Below are positions 12,691-24,896 of a DNA stretch of 64,000 bases, one piece after another. The translations under genes and the position numbers were made by a program. The stretch is taken from assembly GCA_016110215.1 (NCBI GenBank), contig JADWQD010000005.1, positions 1,488,001-1,552,000 of the forward strand, written 5' to 3'. The DNA is from Capronia americana. Lineage: Eukaryota > Ascomycota > Eurotiomycetes > Chaetothyriales > Herpotrichiellaceae. Position 1 is the first letter of the stretch; each line of letters opens with the position of its first letter. The notes beneath the pieces are model-generated. The model made no database searches. It worked only from the letters and a program-made list of their open reading frames with translations, and had not been told where the DNA came from.

Positions 12691-12959
12691 TATACACGAT
12701 AATATTCTTGCTCGGTGCTCGCTGTTGGAGACGAATGATGCTAGGTTGGTTAGGTGGAGCGCCGGATTGCGTTGCTTTTAGCCAGCGGTCACTTCTGTAA
12801 ATCTGTTCTATAGCAAGACTTCATGACGTTGTTACGAAAGACGAGACCATCTTCCGTGGCTCATTCCTATGCCCATGCTTTTGCATCGATATCGATATGT
12901 GAAAGGGTATTGTACAATATGACCATGCCGTTGCCCGCGTACAGTGTCGACAGGCATTA

Positions 12960-14140
12960 TCATACCGACGGCCGCGAACCCCCCGCCGGCTGCTGTGCGG
13001 ACTCGGCGCCCGTGAGCCCACGCATAGCGCGCCAATCGTCGGCAAAATTCTGCCATGTGGGCGCCCACCTGGCCTTGCCCTTCAGCAGCTGTTGCGCTTG
13101 CACAGCAATGGCTTTTCGGTGTTTCTGGTCCGGGTTGTGCATGCCCCATTCGGATTCCTCGCGGTTCTTGGCCACGATGCTCTTCATCGAGGACCAGTAC
13201 TCGTTGTGTTCCCAGCTGGTGTTCAGTGTGTTAGTTTGGGGTTCGGGAAAATGACTATCAGCCGGCTATGGGGATGTGGGAGGAACTTACGCGTCGAGAT
13301 TCTCGGGCTCTTCAGGATAGACAAACGGTTTCGCCAGCAGGCATGTCATCTTCTTCTTGCTGCCCGGCCGGAATGCCTGTCCGCGCGAGTACATGTCGCG
13401 GCCTTCCTTCCGGTCGACTTTCTGCTGGAAGACTGCGCTGCGGATGTGCAGGACGTCGACGTTGTAGACGTCCTTGAGGTAGGCCTTGAGGTCGAGCTTG
13501 TTGAAGTGCAGAGGAACGTCGAAGGCGGCATAACGAGGGCCGAGATGGGGTGTTCGCATGAGGACAACGGAATCTTCAGGGGGCGGGCTGGATGCGTGGA
13601 AAATTGTCAGATCATAGGTGCTCCGGTTAATGGCGCGAGATGACAGGTCATGACATGAGAGAGCGATGCCCAGACTTACAAGTAGACTTGCTTCCTCATA
13701 CTGAGGGGGACATTGTAGGGGTAGGAGAAGTATTTCGAGGGGTGGAGCAATATGCGTAGAATGTTGGACCGGTTGAGGTTCACAGATCCCTGCTGGATGA
13801 AAGTCTTGACATCTTGCGAGAGGGTTCGCAGGTTGGGATGTGCCTCGATGAACTGTGGGAGAGTCTCGCTGTCCAGCTTCCACCATTCCATGTTTATTTT
13901 CTCGTTGTCGATCACCGGTCTCCATGCCTTGGAGCCGGGCCATGTCTGCCGCCGTAGTTCATCCTTGTTGACCAAGTTCTTGGCTTGCCAGAATGGGATT
14001 CCTTTGCTGGTTTGGATGCGTCGTTTGGCGTTCCAGAGTCGAGGTCCGTCGCCATTGACGGGGTGGACTCGTTTCGTTCGGAGGACTGGCGGAGTTGTCC
14101 TGACGTTGATTTTCGCGCGGGCTCGTATGCCGCGAGGCAT
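12960..14140 (-). CDS. mrp20: Mitochondrial large-subunit ribosomal protein uL23m (Mrp20 family)
   Basis: Component of the mitochondrial 54S ribosomal subunit near the exit tunnel. Exons 14140..13680, 13587..13291, 13215..12960, giving 337 aa. The uL23 core starts after the first intron: a strand matching VVLMRTP is followed by VPLHFNKLDLKAYLKDVYNV, the usual fungal uL23m signature, then HIRSAVFQQ. The N-terminal part is basic (MPRGIRARAKINVRTT), consistent with mitochondrial targeting; an in-frame TAG just upstream fixes this ATG. The C-terminal extension after WEHNEYW is Trp/Lys-rich, as in fungal homologues. The start is divergent from rpn1; the stop faces the lon stop. Confidence 0.82.
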
Positions 14141-14580
14141 GGTGCGACCGGTAAGCTAGAGAGGTCTACACTGTCGTCGGTCGTGGACATTTCCCAATGT
14201 CAAGACGCCCTCGAATTAATCGTGCAATTGGAGTTCGGAGAGCACGGCGTCCGGAAAAACAGTGACGCCGAAGCCGTGCCAGCCTGATGCAGCCTCATTA
14301 ATCGCCTTCCCCGGAGACACGCTCCCGCTGGCCATTATTTTGGTGGATCACCAATTCATCTTTCACCTATTCCGTAAGCTTCTTGACGCCTACGGCCAAT
14401 TTGCCCAGGTACATACATACGCTCCCCAATTCCGCAGATCCAGCACTTTGCGCACACCACTCTTCCGCATCCCAGCCATCTTTCATTTCTTACTATTTCC
14501 ATTTACGACTCGCGTGCTCTAATTGGGTCTCCATTTACCTCTTCATCGCATTTGTTGGCCACTGAAGGGCCGGGTGCAAC
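14141..14580. promoter_or_regulatory. Divergent promoter mrp20 / rpn1
   Basis: 440 bp between start codons. I see no recognisable proteasome-control element or other named box, and no gene. Confidence 0.4.
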
Positions 14581-17357
14581 ATGGCGCAGGACGACGAGAA
14601 GCCCACCGCGGCGGAGAAGGGCAAGGGCAAGGCAGACGATGTTCCCATGTCGAATGGAGAGAAGAGCGATGCCGCGGAAAAGGATGGCAAGAAGGAAACC
14701 GAGACAAAGAAGGCTGGCGAGCCTGTTACTGAGGAGGAACTCAGCGAAGAGGATCAACAACTCAAGAGTGACCTCGAGATGCTGGTTGAGAGATTAAAAG
14801 AAGATGATCCCTCGCTCTACAAGCCTTCGATGGACGCCATCAAAAACTTCATCAAGACCTCGACTTCCTCCATGACCGCCGTTCCCAAACCCCTCAAGTT
14901 CCTCCGCCCTCACTACGATGAAATCGCCGCTCTCTACGACAAATGGTCTGCAGGATCCGACAAAGACTCTCTAGCGGATATGCTGTCAGTGCTGGGCATG
15001 ACATATGGGGATGAGGAGAAGCTGGAAACCCTAAAATACAGATTGCTGTCGAACAGGTCGGACGACTTGGGGTCTTGGGGTCACGAATACATCAGACATC
15101 TCGCGCTTGAGATTGGTCAAGAATACCAGAATCGCCTGACAGACGACAAGGACGTCGGCGATTTGACAGATCTGGCCTTGTCATTGGTACCCTACTTCCT
15201 TAGCCACAACGCAGAAGCCGATGCCGTGGATCTGCTGAGTGAGCTGGAGATGATCGAGGAGATTCCGCGATTCCTTGATGAGAACACCTTCGGCCGTGTT
15301 TGCCTGTACATGACTAGCATGGTCAACCTGCTCACCTATCCCGACGACATGGCTTTCCTGAAAACCGCCCACGACATCTATGTCAAATACAACAAACTTG
15401 CCCAGGCAATGGTCCTTGCAATAAGATTGAATGACCACGAGCTCATACAGCAGGATTTGGAGTCAACGGATGACGTGGCACTGAAGAAACAGCTTGCTTT
15501 CCTGATTGCCCGACAGCGCATATCGGTGGAACTTGGTGGCGACAGCAAGGATGATCAAGAGATTGCTGAGTGTCTAGGAAACACACAACTGCCCAACCAC
15601 TTCAAGACCTTGGCCAAAGAGCTCAACATTCTGGAGCCCAAGGTGCCCGAGGATATCTACAAGACACATCTCGAGAGCGGTCGTGGTAGCTCGGCGGCGG
15701 CGGACTCGGCGAAGCACAACCTGGCCAGCGGATTCGTCAACGCCTTTGTCAATGCAGGATTTGGCACCGACAAGCTTATGCTGGTAGAAGGCGACCAGAG
15801 ACCTTGGGTATGGAAGACGAAGGATGATGGCATGCTGTCTGCCACGGCCTCGTTGGGCATGCTCATGCAATGGGACGTGGAGGGCAGTTTGGACATCATC
15901 GACAGATTCCAACAGGCTTCCGAAGACTCCATCAAGGCTGGAGCTTTACTGGCGTATGGTGTGGTCAACTCCGGGGTCAGAATGGAAGGTGACCCAGTCA
16001 TTTCCCTGCTCAGCGACGACGAAGTGCTCAACAGCAACAAACCGTCCATACGGGTGGCTGCCATTATGGGTCTGGGGTTGTCGTATGCCGGCTCAAATCG
16101 AGAAGACCTGTTGGATTATCTGCTGCCCATCCTTGAGGACAATGGCTTGGAGATGCAACTGTCTGCAATGGCTGCTGTGTCTCTGGGAATGATCTTCGTG
16201 GGATCCTCGAATCACCAGGTCGCCGAGGCTATTGCCACCCAAATGATGGACGAAGTTAGGCAGAAGCAGCTCAAGGACAAGTGGGCAAGGTTCATGGCTT
16301 TAGGATTGGCCCTTCTCTACTTTGGCCGGCAAGAGGAGGTCGATGTGATCCTGGATATCCTTAAGGCGGTAGATCATCCCATGTCTTTGCCCACTGCGAC
16401 TCTGGCCTCGGTCTGTGCCTGGGCAGGTACAGGAGCTGTGCTTAAGCTGCAAGATCTCCTTCACCTGCTCAACGACCACTTGGAAGACAAGGAGGACAAT
16501 GTTGGCGAGCAGCTGGTACAATCATACTCTGTCCTTGGCCTATCTTTGATCGCCATGGGCGAGGATGTTGGTCAGGAGATGATTCTCCGCCAATTTGGCC
16601 ACCTCATGCACTACGGCGAGGCCAACATCCGGAAGGCGGTGCCTCTCGCCATGGGTTTGATCAGTCCCAGCAACCCACAAATGAAGATCTACGATACCTT
16701 GTCTCGGTACAGCCACGACAATGACAATGATGTTGCCGTCAACGCCATTTTCGCGATGGGTCTGGTCGGAGCTGGTACGAACAACGCTCGTCTGGCACAA
16801 CTGCTGAGACAGCTAGCCAGCTACTACCATCGGGATCAGAATTCGTTATTCATGGTTCGAATCGCCCAGGGTCTTCTCCACATGGGCAAAGGCACCATGT
16901 CTCTCAACCCTTTCCACACCGACCGACAAGTCTTGTCTCGAGTCGCGGCAGCAGGTCTTCTGACTGTGCTTGTCTCTCTCATCGACGCAAAACAGTTCAT
17001 CCTCGGTGACGCCCATTACCTGCTCTATTTCCTGGTCACTGCCATGTACCCGAGATTCTTGGTGACTCTCGATGAAGACTTGAAGCCACTGACTGTGAAC
17101 GTACGAGTCGGTCAAGCTGTCGATGTTGTGGGTCAAGCTGGTCGACCAAGAACAATTACCGGTTGGCAGACTCAGAGTACGCCGGTATTGTTGGCGTACG
17201 GAGAGCGGGCGGAATTGGAGGATGAGGAATACATTTGTTTGAGCAGCACCCTCGAGGGTTTGGTCATTCTTCGCAAGGTCAGTACATTATCTTCCCTCCT
17301 GGAAAGTCCATTGTTCTAACAAGTTAGCAGAATCCGGAATGGGAGTCTACAAAGTAA
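14581..17357 (+). CDS. rpn1: 26S proteasome regulatory subunit Rpn1
   Basis: Largest-class non-ATPase subunit of the 19S base; a scaffold that binds UBL shuttle factors and Ubp6. Exons 14581..17277 and 17331..17357, giving 907 aa. The last exon adds only eight codons ending ESTK before the stop. The N-terminus is Lys/Glu-rich and disordered, followed by the conserved helical region (DLEMLVERL, FLRPHYDEIAALY). The toroid of PC repeats is visible from about residue 410 (GALLAYGVVNSG, AAIMGLGLSYAGS, AMAAVSLGMIFVG, IFAMGLVGAGTNN). The C-terminal domain contains TVNVRVGQAVDVVGQAGRP. Length and order match the family. Confidence 0.96.
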
Positions 17358-18768
17358 GGGCGGCATCAGGATAAAGAAATCATCGTCTTCGCATCCACGC
17401 CGGTCGGTCGCGTGCAAATGTCGGGACAAGCGGCAAACCGTACCTGTACCATAGATGATAGATCGGCAGGGAACTCGCCAGTTTCCTCGAGAGGGAAACC
17501 GCAATAATGCATTTGAACCCGTTACCCGCTGAGCAACGCCGGTGTCTGACGTAGACTTGTTATTCCAGGAACTGATACTACGCGCTTTGACAATGGTCAA
17601 CCAACAATCCAGAGAGAGCTTGATCATAGTTACCAAATAGCAACTGCAAGTATCACTTGAAGTGACTACCGAAGTGACTGCACTCAGTACGCGACGCCCT
17701 TTCATCATTGCACCGAGTTATGTATAGTAGTAGCCCGCCCCTCGCGCGCGCCCCGTCCTCTCATTGACAACTCGTGCAAGTAACCAGCAAGTAATCACAG
17801 TACATTGGATGTCGACGTCAACATGTCAGTGCGCCACAGCGGACGTGCCTTCGATAAACAAGTTCTGTTGAGACGGTGCAACACAGAAGAACAAGACTCA
17901 GAGTAGGACTGCAGGTCACACTGGGATGTTGGAGTGGATATACAGTACATACTCCGTCCATAACTATATGTAGTACGTATTGTACCTCTATGACTCGAGA
18001 ACGAAAAACCTAATTGCCATATACAGTTTAATCCTAGTGGGTGAGCGAAGGCCGCTTTAACCTGAGCTTTACCTGAGGCTTTGGCTGAGTATCACTGTGC
18101 GCTCCGTGAGCGCTCCCTGAGCACCATACCGAGTGCCAAATCAGGCCCCTCGTAACCGGCTAAACCTGCCTCTCGACTGTGCAATCTGTTTCAGACGGAC
18201 ACTAGGGGACCTGGTAGATCGCCTGCCCTTACGCTGCTACCTAAACCTCGTACCCTTGGCTGCCTTGGGTCTCTCAAAGTGAGGTATTCAGGTACCTCGT
18301 ACTATCACGCAAAAACCCTATCCTCCCTTTTCTCTTTTAGATTAGCCGCTCGCCTGGTTTGCTCATCCTCGGCTCACCTGTGCTTCCCGTGCGCTCCCGG
18401 AGTTCTACAATACCTAAAGCTGTAACAACCAACCCCTTGAGAAGACCGGCCACCTCCAGAATGACTACAGAAATATCCACAATCAACATAGTAGTCTATT
18501 GTACAGAACTACGTCGTACCTTGGTTATTTCGGTGAGTACAAGTACTATCAAGCAGGGTAGTGGGGAATGGGCAAAGTAAGTCTCCTGGTACTTTCATCA
18601 GCCGCCCAAGTTAAGCAGCTAGATCGAGAGCGAGCAAATCCTTACTGGCATCATCATGTCTGGATAAGTTCCACATTAGAAGAGGAGTTCAGGGAAAAGT
18701 GGCCTCAGTCGATACCACACCGTGCGCGTTGTGTCCCAGCCTTATAGACGCAGGTGAACTTTCACCTT
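17358..18768. other. 1.4-kb gene-free region at the left border of the accessory block
   Basis: No protein gene was recognised. The right part (18050-18360) is repeat-like: 11-bp near-tandem units GCGCTCCGTGA/GCGCTCCCTGA (18099-18120), then a 22-nt word at 18330-18351 that recurs on the opposite strand at 46378-46399. A short hairpin (GTTTCCTCGAGAGGGAAAC) lies near 17482-17500. Confidence 0.5.
18050..18360. repeat. Left copy of a dispersed repeat-like element
   Basis: Contains CTCCCTGAGC-type 11-mers and the 22-nt word ending ATTAGCCGCTC at 18330-18351. The same word (20 of 22 identical, counted by eye) lies inverted at 46378-46399, again next to CTCAGGGAGC 11-mers. Both sites also have a GGTACYTCGTAC-like stretch on the far side. 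The ends of the element are not sharply visible. Confidence 0.45.
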
Positions 18769-19922
18769 TTAAGGCGTGTCCGCTACTCTGGCAACAACCT
18801 TGAAGCCAGTCACCTTTCCTTGGTTCATAAGGGGCACGCCTTCCTCTAGCATTCCCACCAAGCCTCTCGCGACGAGTCTGACGGGATGTGCCTTCACTCG
18901 ACCCTTTGCCATGAGATCCTCTACCAAGCTTGTGAACATCTTCGCAAACTCAAAATTCTCTTTACTCGCCGGAAAATGCTTGCCGAACTTGTCGAATGAC
19001 TCACCAGCAAACGTCACCAGTACGCTGAAGCTGTGCTTCACGTCCTTCCGTGGAATCCCGTTGAAGAGAATCGTTCCGTATTTCTTATCGCCCCCAGAAT
19101 CTGAGGCAAGGGCTTCCATGCAGATCTTTACACCATCCTCGGAGCCGATTGTGTCCCAGACAAGCTTAAGCCGGCCCTCCGTGTATTCGTGGATCTTCTG
19201 CCCGCAATTGGCGTCGCGGTAATCGAAGACGGCCTCAGCACCCCGGGATTTGCAGAGATCGAAGTTGCGTGGCGAGCAAGTTGCCAGGACGGTGTAGCCG
19301 GCTCTGTCGATCGGGCGCGTCAGTAAGCTCGCGGATATCAAACCATTGATTGAAGATGAGGATTTGACACGACGTACAGCGTCAAGAATTGGATGGCTAA
19401 TGTTCCAGCCGATGAACTTCCGCCATAAATCAAAATGTATTCTTTGCCTCCATTCCCCGTGGCATCCTTTGCAATATTGACCTCAACCGCTGGGAGCCTC
19501 AATTTCATCTCCTGAAAGAGTCCCTGCCCGGCGGTAATGGCACTGGCCCCGATCGTTGCAGCCTCGTCGAAACCCCATTCCTCGGGCACCTTCATACAAC
19601 AGTCGCCCTTCACAGTAATGACCTCAGCCCAGGCACCATCCTCAACCTCGTTGAAATTGGCACCGTGCGCGAATCCACAGACTCGATCGCCTTTCTTATA
19701 TGGCTTCGTCACATCTGAACCAACTTCCAGCACCACGCCTGCAAAATCGCTGCCTAGTAGACCGTTGACAGCGGCTCGACGGGTAGCAATAGATTTGGCG
19801 TCGGTTGGGTTAAGGCCTATGGACGTACAGGATACTAGGAGGTAATCTGGACGTAGTCGCGGGTGTGGACGATTAGTGACGACTTCAGGCCCATCGCCGT
19901 TCCAGATGACGGCCTTCATCAT
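18769..19922 (-). CDS. Zinc-independent MDR oxidoreductase (quinone/enoyl reductase-like)
   Basis: NAD(P)H-dependent reductase of the medium-chain superfamily, closest in appearance to fungal trans-acting enoyl reductases and ToxD-like proteins. Exons 19922..19378 and 19303..18769, giving 359 aa. The N-terminal GroES-like domain has GLNPTDAKS and GSDFAGVVLEVG. The Rossmann domain has ILIYGGSSSAGTLAIQ, then GYTVLATCSPRN across the intron, and DYRDANC. The Cys/His zinc ligands of true ADHs are absent. Two adjacent ATGs (19922, 19919) are possible starts. It is the leftmost gene of the accessory block, and a CGCCGTCTTG element lies about 140 bp upstream of its start. The substrate is unknown. 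Confidence 0.82.
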
Positions 19923-20062
19923 GGTCGACCTGTGCTGGAGTGAGTTTTTGTGTTGCGAGGTTTGTTACTGGAACGTCTGCCCTTTTATTGTCTACTGCGT
20001 TCATGCTAAGAAACGACCACTTTCATTCGCTATATTGAAGTCAGTGGAGCTTACTTAGATTG

Positions 20063-20079
20063 CCATGTCGCCGTCTTGC
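20063..20079. promoter_or_regulatory. Cluster palindrome, copy upstream of the MDR gene
   Basis: CCATGTCGCCGTCTTGC; 13 of 16 arm positions match the reference palindrome at 22424 (hand count). It lies about 140 bp upstream of the MDR start codon. Confidence 0.5.
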
Positions 20080-20261
20080 CCACTTGGAGCTGAACAAATT
20101 AATTACAAGGGTGATCGGACTTAACGCAGCCCCGAACGTCCAGGGCGTCCTCAGGACTCGACACCTCCAGACCGGGAGAAAAACAGCCTTCTACACTGAA
20201 CATTTAGGGTGGGGATATCAGAAGGTCGCTATTATAAAAACGTGACCTGTCGCCGAAACGA

Positions 20262-20297
20262 CGCCAGAGTCGCCAGAGTCGCCAGAGTCACCAGAGC
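20262..20297. repeat. Short tandem repeat, 9-bp unit CGCCAGAGT
   Basis: About four units; the last is CACCAGAG. It lies 70 bp beyond the stop of the iron-type ADH gene, probably in the 3' UTR. Confidence 0.75.
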
Positions 20298-20368
20298 CAA
20301 TGCAGCGCGACTCGTACAGCATTGAGGAGTCAATTCTGCTGCGCTCAGCTCCTTTATTCGCCCTCAGC

Positions 20369-21905
20369 TTATTTCTCAACTATCTTAAGAATCTCCATCA
20401 CCTGCTCATCTGTCACTAGTGGAATCGGGTTCGTCCTACACCACGGATCTTGCAAACACTTTCTCGCAAGCTCCCTTAATGTGTCTTCGCCCTCCACTCC
20501 AACCTCCTTCAAGGTCCTCGGCATGCCAAGCTCTCGAAAAATCGCGTCAAGAACATCCCCGAGGTCGGCTACAGACTGCTTCAGGTTGCAACGATTCTCC
20601 AGCGTCTCGCGAATGTACACATCTGACCAGAGAGCATCGAGAGCTCGTTGTTGGCGGTGCGCGTTGACGCGAGCGTTATATTTCATGACCGTCGGACAGA
20701 GGACGCAGGATGTGTGTCCGTGCGCTACGTTCATGGTCCCAAGTTCGTGTCCAATGGCGTGTGAGCCGCCTAGGTGGACGCCTCTGCATAGTCCTAAACT
20801 CCCGGAGCAAGAAAAAGTCAGTACAGTTCGTTCATGAGCCGAGGGGAATGCCAGTGTGGCAGCTGAGCAAGGAGCCAAGCAAAAACTCTAGCACGTACCG
20901 TCCATGGCAAAAACCGACCCAAACTGCGTCTCCAGCCTCGCCTTCAGATCCCGTGGATCCTTTCTCAACTTCAAAAGCCCTCTCGCCACCAAAACCAAGC
21001 CCCTTTCCGCCGCCTCATCCGTCTGCTTCTCAATGGCTGGGTTCAAGCTCGCCAATAACTCGACGCAATGATCAATCGCCCTGACGCCACTACTCATCCA
21101 CACCCACTCAGGCGAATGGGCGGCCAGCTCCGGATCCAGGATCACCACGTCTGCGAATAAACCCTGGTGGACAAAGATCTTCTTCACGCCGTCCGTAGCA
21201 TCGATCCCGCCTGCATAGGGTGAGTATTCCCCGGCGGAGAGCGTGGTCGGCACGTTGATCATCGTGAAGGGTGGGGCGTGCACGTCTGACGGATCCGAGT
21301 CTGTTACGTATTTGTAGTCGATGTCGTACTGCATCGCTGCTTTGAGCTTGTCGCTCATGGCGCCGAGGGCTTGGAGAGACGTGAGGTTGTTCGCCAGGCT
21401 CAAGCCGGCGAGCTTGACGCCGTCGGTGATGGAGCCGCCGCCCAGGGTGACCACTATATCAGCGCTGCTCTGTTTTCTGTTCATCCAATCCTTGGAAGTT
21501 AGAGGTCACATGCTTGTTCCCCTTTGACGATATAACTCGGGTATGGATCGGGCAGAAAAATGCTATAGCTTTCGTCCGCCAAAGGAAAAACTGCAGGTCG
21601 GGCAGAACTCACATCTCTTCGGCTAGTTTCAAAACGTGCATCCACGGCGTGTGACTGGGAAACCCGACATTGATGCCCACCAACTTCTCCCCCAGCGCAT
21701 CTTCCAGCCTGGTCACACAATCCGTGTGCTTCGCCAGCGATCCTGACACGACGATGAAGACACGCTTTTTCGCCATTCGGTCCACGTGTCGGGACACAAG
21801 TTCGGGGAAGGGCAGGCCGGACGAGACGAGACCGCGGGCGCGCCAGGGGAAGGTTGGACTTATCGTCTCTTTGCCCAGCGAGGGGACGAGGCTGGAGGAA
21901 CCCAT
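20369..21905 (-). CDS. Iron-type alcohol dehydrogenase, maleylacetate-reductase-like
   Basis: NAD(P)-dependent group III (Fe-ADH) dehydrogenase. Exons 21905..21613, 21476..20899, 20793..20369, giving 431 aa. The acceptor of the first intron (GAACAG ending at 21477) is the only one keeping frame, and it lies at a sensible distance from the CTAAC branch site. The nucleotide-binding GGGSITDG is present, followed by PTTLSAGEYSP, a version typical of the maleylacetate reductase branch rather than of ethanol dehydrogenases. Metal or active-site residues include RAIDH and GGSHAIGHELG, the latter spread over the last exon. In that branch the enzyme would feed ring-cleavage products towards 3-oxoadipate, but no ring-cleavage dioxygenase is visible nearby. 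A perfect 17-bp palindrome lies 520 bp upstream. Confidence 0.85.
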
Positions 21906-23033
21906 TTTATCGCCAAATTTTTGTCTTTTAATGCCGTGAATCCTTGCCTTGTTGGAGTCGACACGGCGGTGTAGAACTTATCGATGAGATCTGACTCCTA
22001 GCCGACTTCACGTTATGCCACCAAGATCCATTCCCTTACGTGCACCGCAAGCAAAAGACCGTTCGCTTAAAGAAGGCCTTCCGGATTGAATACCGGTGAA
22101 AGAGAGTCCTCAAATTCCGACGAACTTCACAGTCCTTGTGTTGATCAGAATTCTTTTATTTGCACATGGGGGCTATCCTAATCCTCTTTCCCAAAACGAA
22201 CCAGAGAAGACAGAATGTTGAATGGTTCTCGGAATCCAGAGAAGGGGGTCCAATACTCACCCCCTCAAACGAGGATTTCAGAGGAATAACGCATCCCGCT
22301 GTTGAACTTGTCAGTACGTGTGACGGCTAAGCGGCATGGCGAAGCATGGCGCGGGAAAAGTCGTTGAAAGACTTTTGGTTGCTCTCTCTGGCAGCCTCGG
22401 GTGGCCCCAAAGGTGTGAAAGCTCCAAGACGGCGTCTTGGAGGAGATAAAGGAGGGGCAAGAGCGAAGCGAAGCTTGTTATGCACAAATAGGTTCCACCC
22501 AACTATTAGGATAGCCTTCGAGAGCTCACTTCGGATAGTCGGTACAGCACAGCACAAATTCACCTCGCTTAACAATCTCGAAATGCCGGGAACCGCGACG
22601 AAGGGTCCCGCTAGCTTATAGTAGGGGTAGGGCTCTTCTCGGTAAAGTGAGCAGCTCCACCTCGAGGCGAATGGCACAGAGGAAAGACTACAGCACAGGT
22701 CCGCATATCACAGGAAGCACATGACCATGTCGAGAGTGCGTGTCGTGGCACGCGGTAGTGCCACTGCGAGCCCAGAAGTGTACTTCACGTCAAACCCAAG
22801 GCTCTTTAAAGTCATCTCAGATGATACGAAATATGCCATAGATTCAAGGCACTTAATCCCCGAGGAACTGGATACATCATTTCTGTTCTCCTCCTCGGCC
22901 TCATCATGTTGAAAAGTGCAATTCCAGTTGCCATATCGTGCTCTCATGACAGTGGTGATCTTCTGAGCGGATTTCGACCTCAATAGGCATGAGTCACGAT
23001 CAAGCTTCCCCAATATAAGAACTGTGCACCTCA
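21906..23033. other. Promoter of the iron-type ADH gene and 3' region of the transporter
   Basis: 1.13 kb with no recognisable gene; open frames at 22346-22621 (+) and 22708-23037 (-) have no family signature. It holds the best copy of the cluster palindrome (22424-22440). Confidence 0.5.
22424..22440. promoter_or_regulatory. Cluster palindrome, perfect copy
   Basis: CCAAGACG-G-CGTCTTGG: two 8-bp arms in perfect inverted symmetry around one central base. Related sequences occur in the other intergenic regions of the 20-45 kb block. A dyad of this form could be bound by a dimeric Zn2Cys6 factor, though the usual CGG half-sites appear here only as overlapping CGGCG/CGCCG. Confidence 0.65.
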
Positions 23034-24896
23034 TCAAAGCGTACGCTCCGTCACACTCTCAATATGCATGGGTGACTTCACCACCTGAGGTTCGTTCCCC
23101 TTCTCGTCAGAGAGCACAGCCGGCTGAATGTCTCGGCTGGCCTCAACATACTGCTTCGTCTCCTCCCAGGCCTCGGCGACCTTATCGCCGAACACGCCTG
23201 CGAGCTCCTCTAGCGTCTTGTTTTTCGTCTCTGGGTAGTACAAGTACACAATGACAACGTAGACACAGTCGAGAACCAGCCAGATGATGAAGTACTTCCA
23301 GGTCATGGCGGCGATGGCCAATGGCGCGGTCTGGGTCATTAGCACACCCATGGCGTTGAATACCACGTAGCCTGCCGCTACTCCGGTAGCGCGGATCTTG
23401 GTCGGCATGATCTCTGAGGCATACTGGAGGGACTATATGTGAGCACATCACCTTTAGAGGTGTGGGACAAGGAAACTCACGGTGGTACCAAAGGTATTCA
23501 TAACGGCCGCATATCCGAATACAGTGAGGTATATGCCAACGTTGATGCCCTTTGCCAGCCCGAGATCAGTGTTCCCGCCGTGCTCAAAGGCTGCCCACAT
23601 GCCGACAATAATGATGGACGCGGGAATCATGATTGCGTAGGAGAGGAACTGTAGATCAGTTGAGCATAAACGAGGATGGTAGGGTATTCCTGAACCTACC
23701 AGAGCATTTCGGCGACCCATTTTGTCGAACAAAAAGCCGATACTGAGAACAGCGAATGTGGAAACACTGCCCCATACTCCGACAAGAACGAGTGACATGA
23801 CCGGAGTGGTCTTCAAGAGCGTGTAGATTTGCACTTGGTAGACCGACTGTGGGAGAATACCGGTTGCTCTGTGAGATTCCTGTCAGCCTCTGGTCACAGT
23901 TAAGAGATCAAGAGGATTGAAACACACTGCTGGAAGAAATAGAATGCCATAATGAGGAGCACCCGTTTACGGTAAGAAGCCTTCCTTACGATGTCCCTGA
24001 CTCCGATCTTGTCGTTCTTTTCCAGTTCGATCTGCGCTCGGATTTGATGGAACTCGCGTGCAAAGAACGAATCGGACTCATCTTCATCATTACCATGGAT
24101 TCGCTTGAGAACGGCGAGACAGTCGTCGTATCGATTTGCTAGTGCCAGCCACCTTGGCGATTCTGGCATCCACGGTGACCCCGCGAGCATACATAACCCG
24201 GGGAGGAGTTGGAAAGCGAAGAGAATGCGGAACGCGGCATGTCCAGGGGCAAAGTAAAGGCCCAGTCCAATCCAGGTTGTGAGGCAATTAGCCAGGGAGA
24301 TGTTGAGCCTGTTCAAAGATCAATAAAGTTCTCCAGCGGGGGACTGGGAGTGCTAAAAGGGCAAAAGATGAACTCGAGTCAAAAGGGAAAAAGAACTTAC
24401 GCGAAAAGAGCACCGACTCTTCCACGCATCTGAGGTGGAGAGATCTCGCTGGCATAAACAGGACAAATTCCAAAAATGATCCCAGTGGCGATCCCACCGA
24501 TGATGCGACCGACCAAGAGCATGGCGAAGTTGACAGCCGCCGTCTGTATAATGATTCCAACAAAAGAGATCACACAGCCAATTCGAATCGTCCAAAGCCG
24601 GCCATACTTGTTTGGCAAGAATGTGTTCATCGCAGTACCAACAGCACATGCTGCATAATAGGCAGAATTGAATGCACCAATCGTGGTTGAGGTGAAGCCA
24701 TAATACGTGATGAACTCTGGATATCCCAACACGCACGAGATGATGCCTGATGCCCAGGATCAGCCAAAACCGGTCGCCATAGTCTTCGTAGCATAAGTCC
24801 GCAGCAGTCAAGAGAAGCAAACATACCAAAGTCATAGCCGTAGAAAGCACCGCCAAACGCGATGTACATCAAACAAGCCAGTTGAAACTTATTCAT
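23034..24896 (-). CDS. MFS sugar-porter-family transporter
   Basis: Twelve-helix plasma-membrane transporter of the sugar porter family. Exons 24896..24827, 24746..24401, 24308..23928, 23868..23700, 23648..23481, 23432..23034, giving 510 aa. Family motifs: GYDFG in helix 1, GRIIGGIATG, SEISPPQMRGRVGAL, PESPRWLA at the start of the central loop, FFQQATGI in helix 7 (created across the third intron), and PETKNKTLEEL at the C-terminus. The start ATG is followed at once by the first helix (MNKFQLACLMYIAFGG), so the cytosolic N-terminus is unusually short and an upstream exon cannot be excluded. It shares a 923-bp divergent promoter with BVMO 1, where two copies of the cluster element sit, so it probably imports the pathway substrate. 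Confidence 0.88.

Larger units (their letters stand above)
19923..20368. other. Promoter of the MDR gene and 3' region of the iron-type ADH gene
   Basis: 446 bp. It carries a cluster-type element at 20063-20079 and a 9-bp tandem repeat (CGCCAGAGT, about four units with one variant) at 20262-20297. No gene is seen. Confidence 0.5.

Noticed and set aside
17440..17560. tRNA-like words on the minus strand (GGGTTCAAAT, GCTCAGCGGGTAAC)
   Set aside because: No acceptor stem, anticodon arm or paired T-stem could be built around them.
22346..22621. 91-codon plus-strand frame between the iron-type ADH and the transporter
   Set aside because: Composition is random-looking, and the cluster palindrome lies inside it; treated as non-coding.
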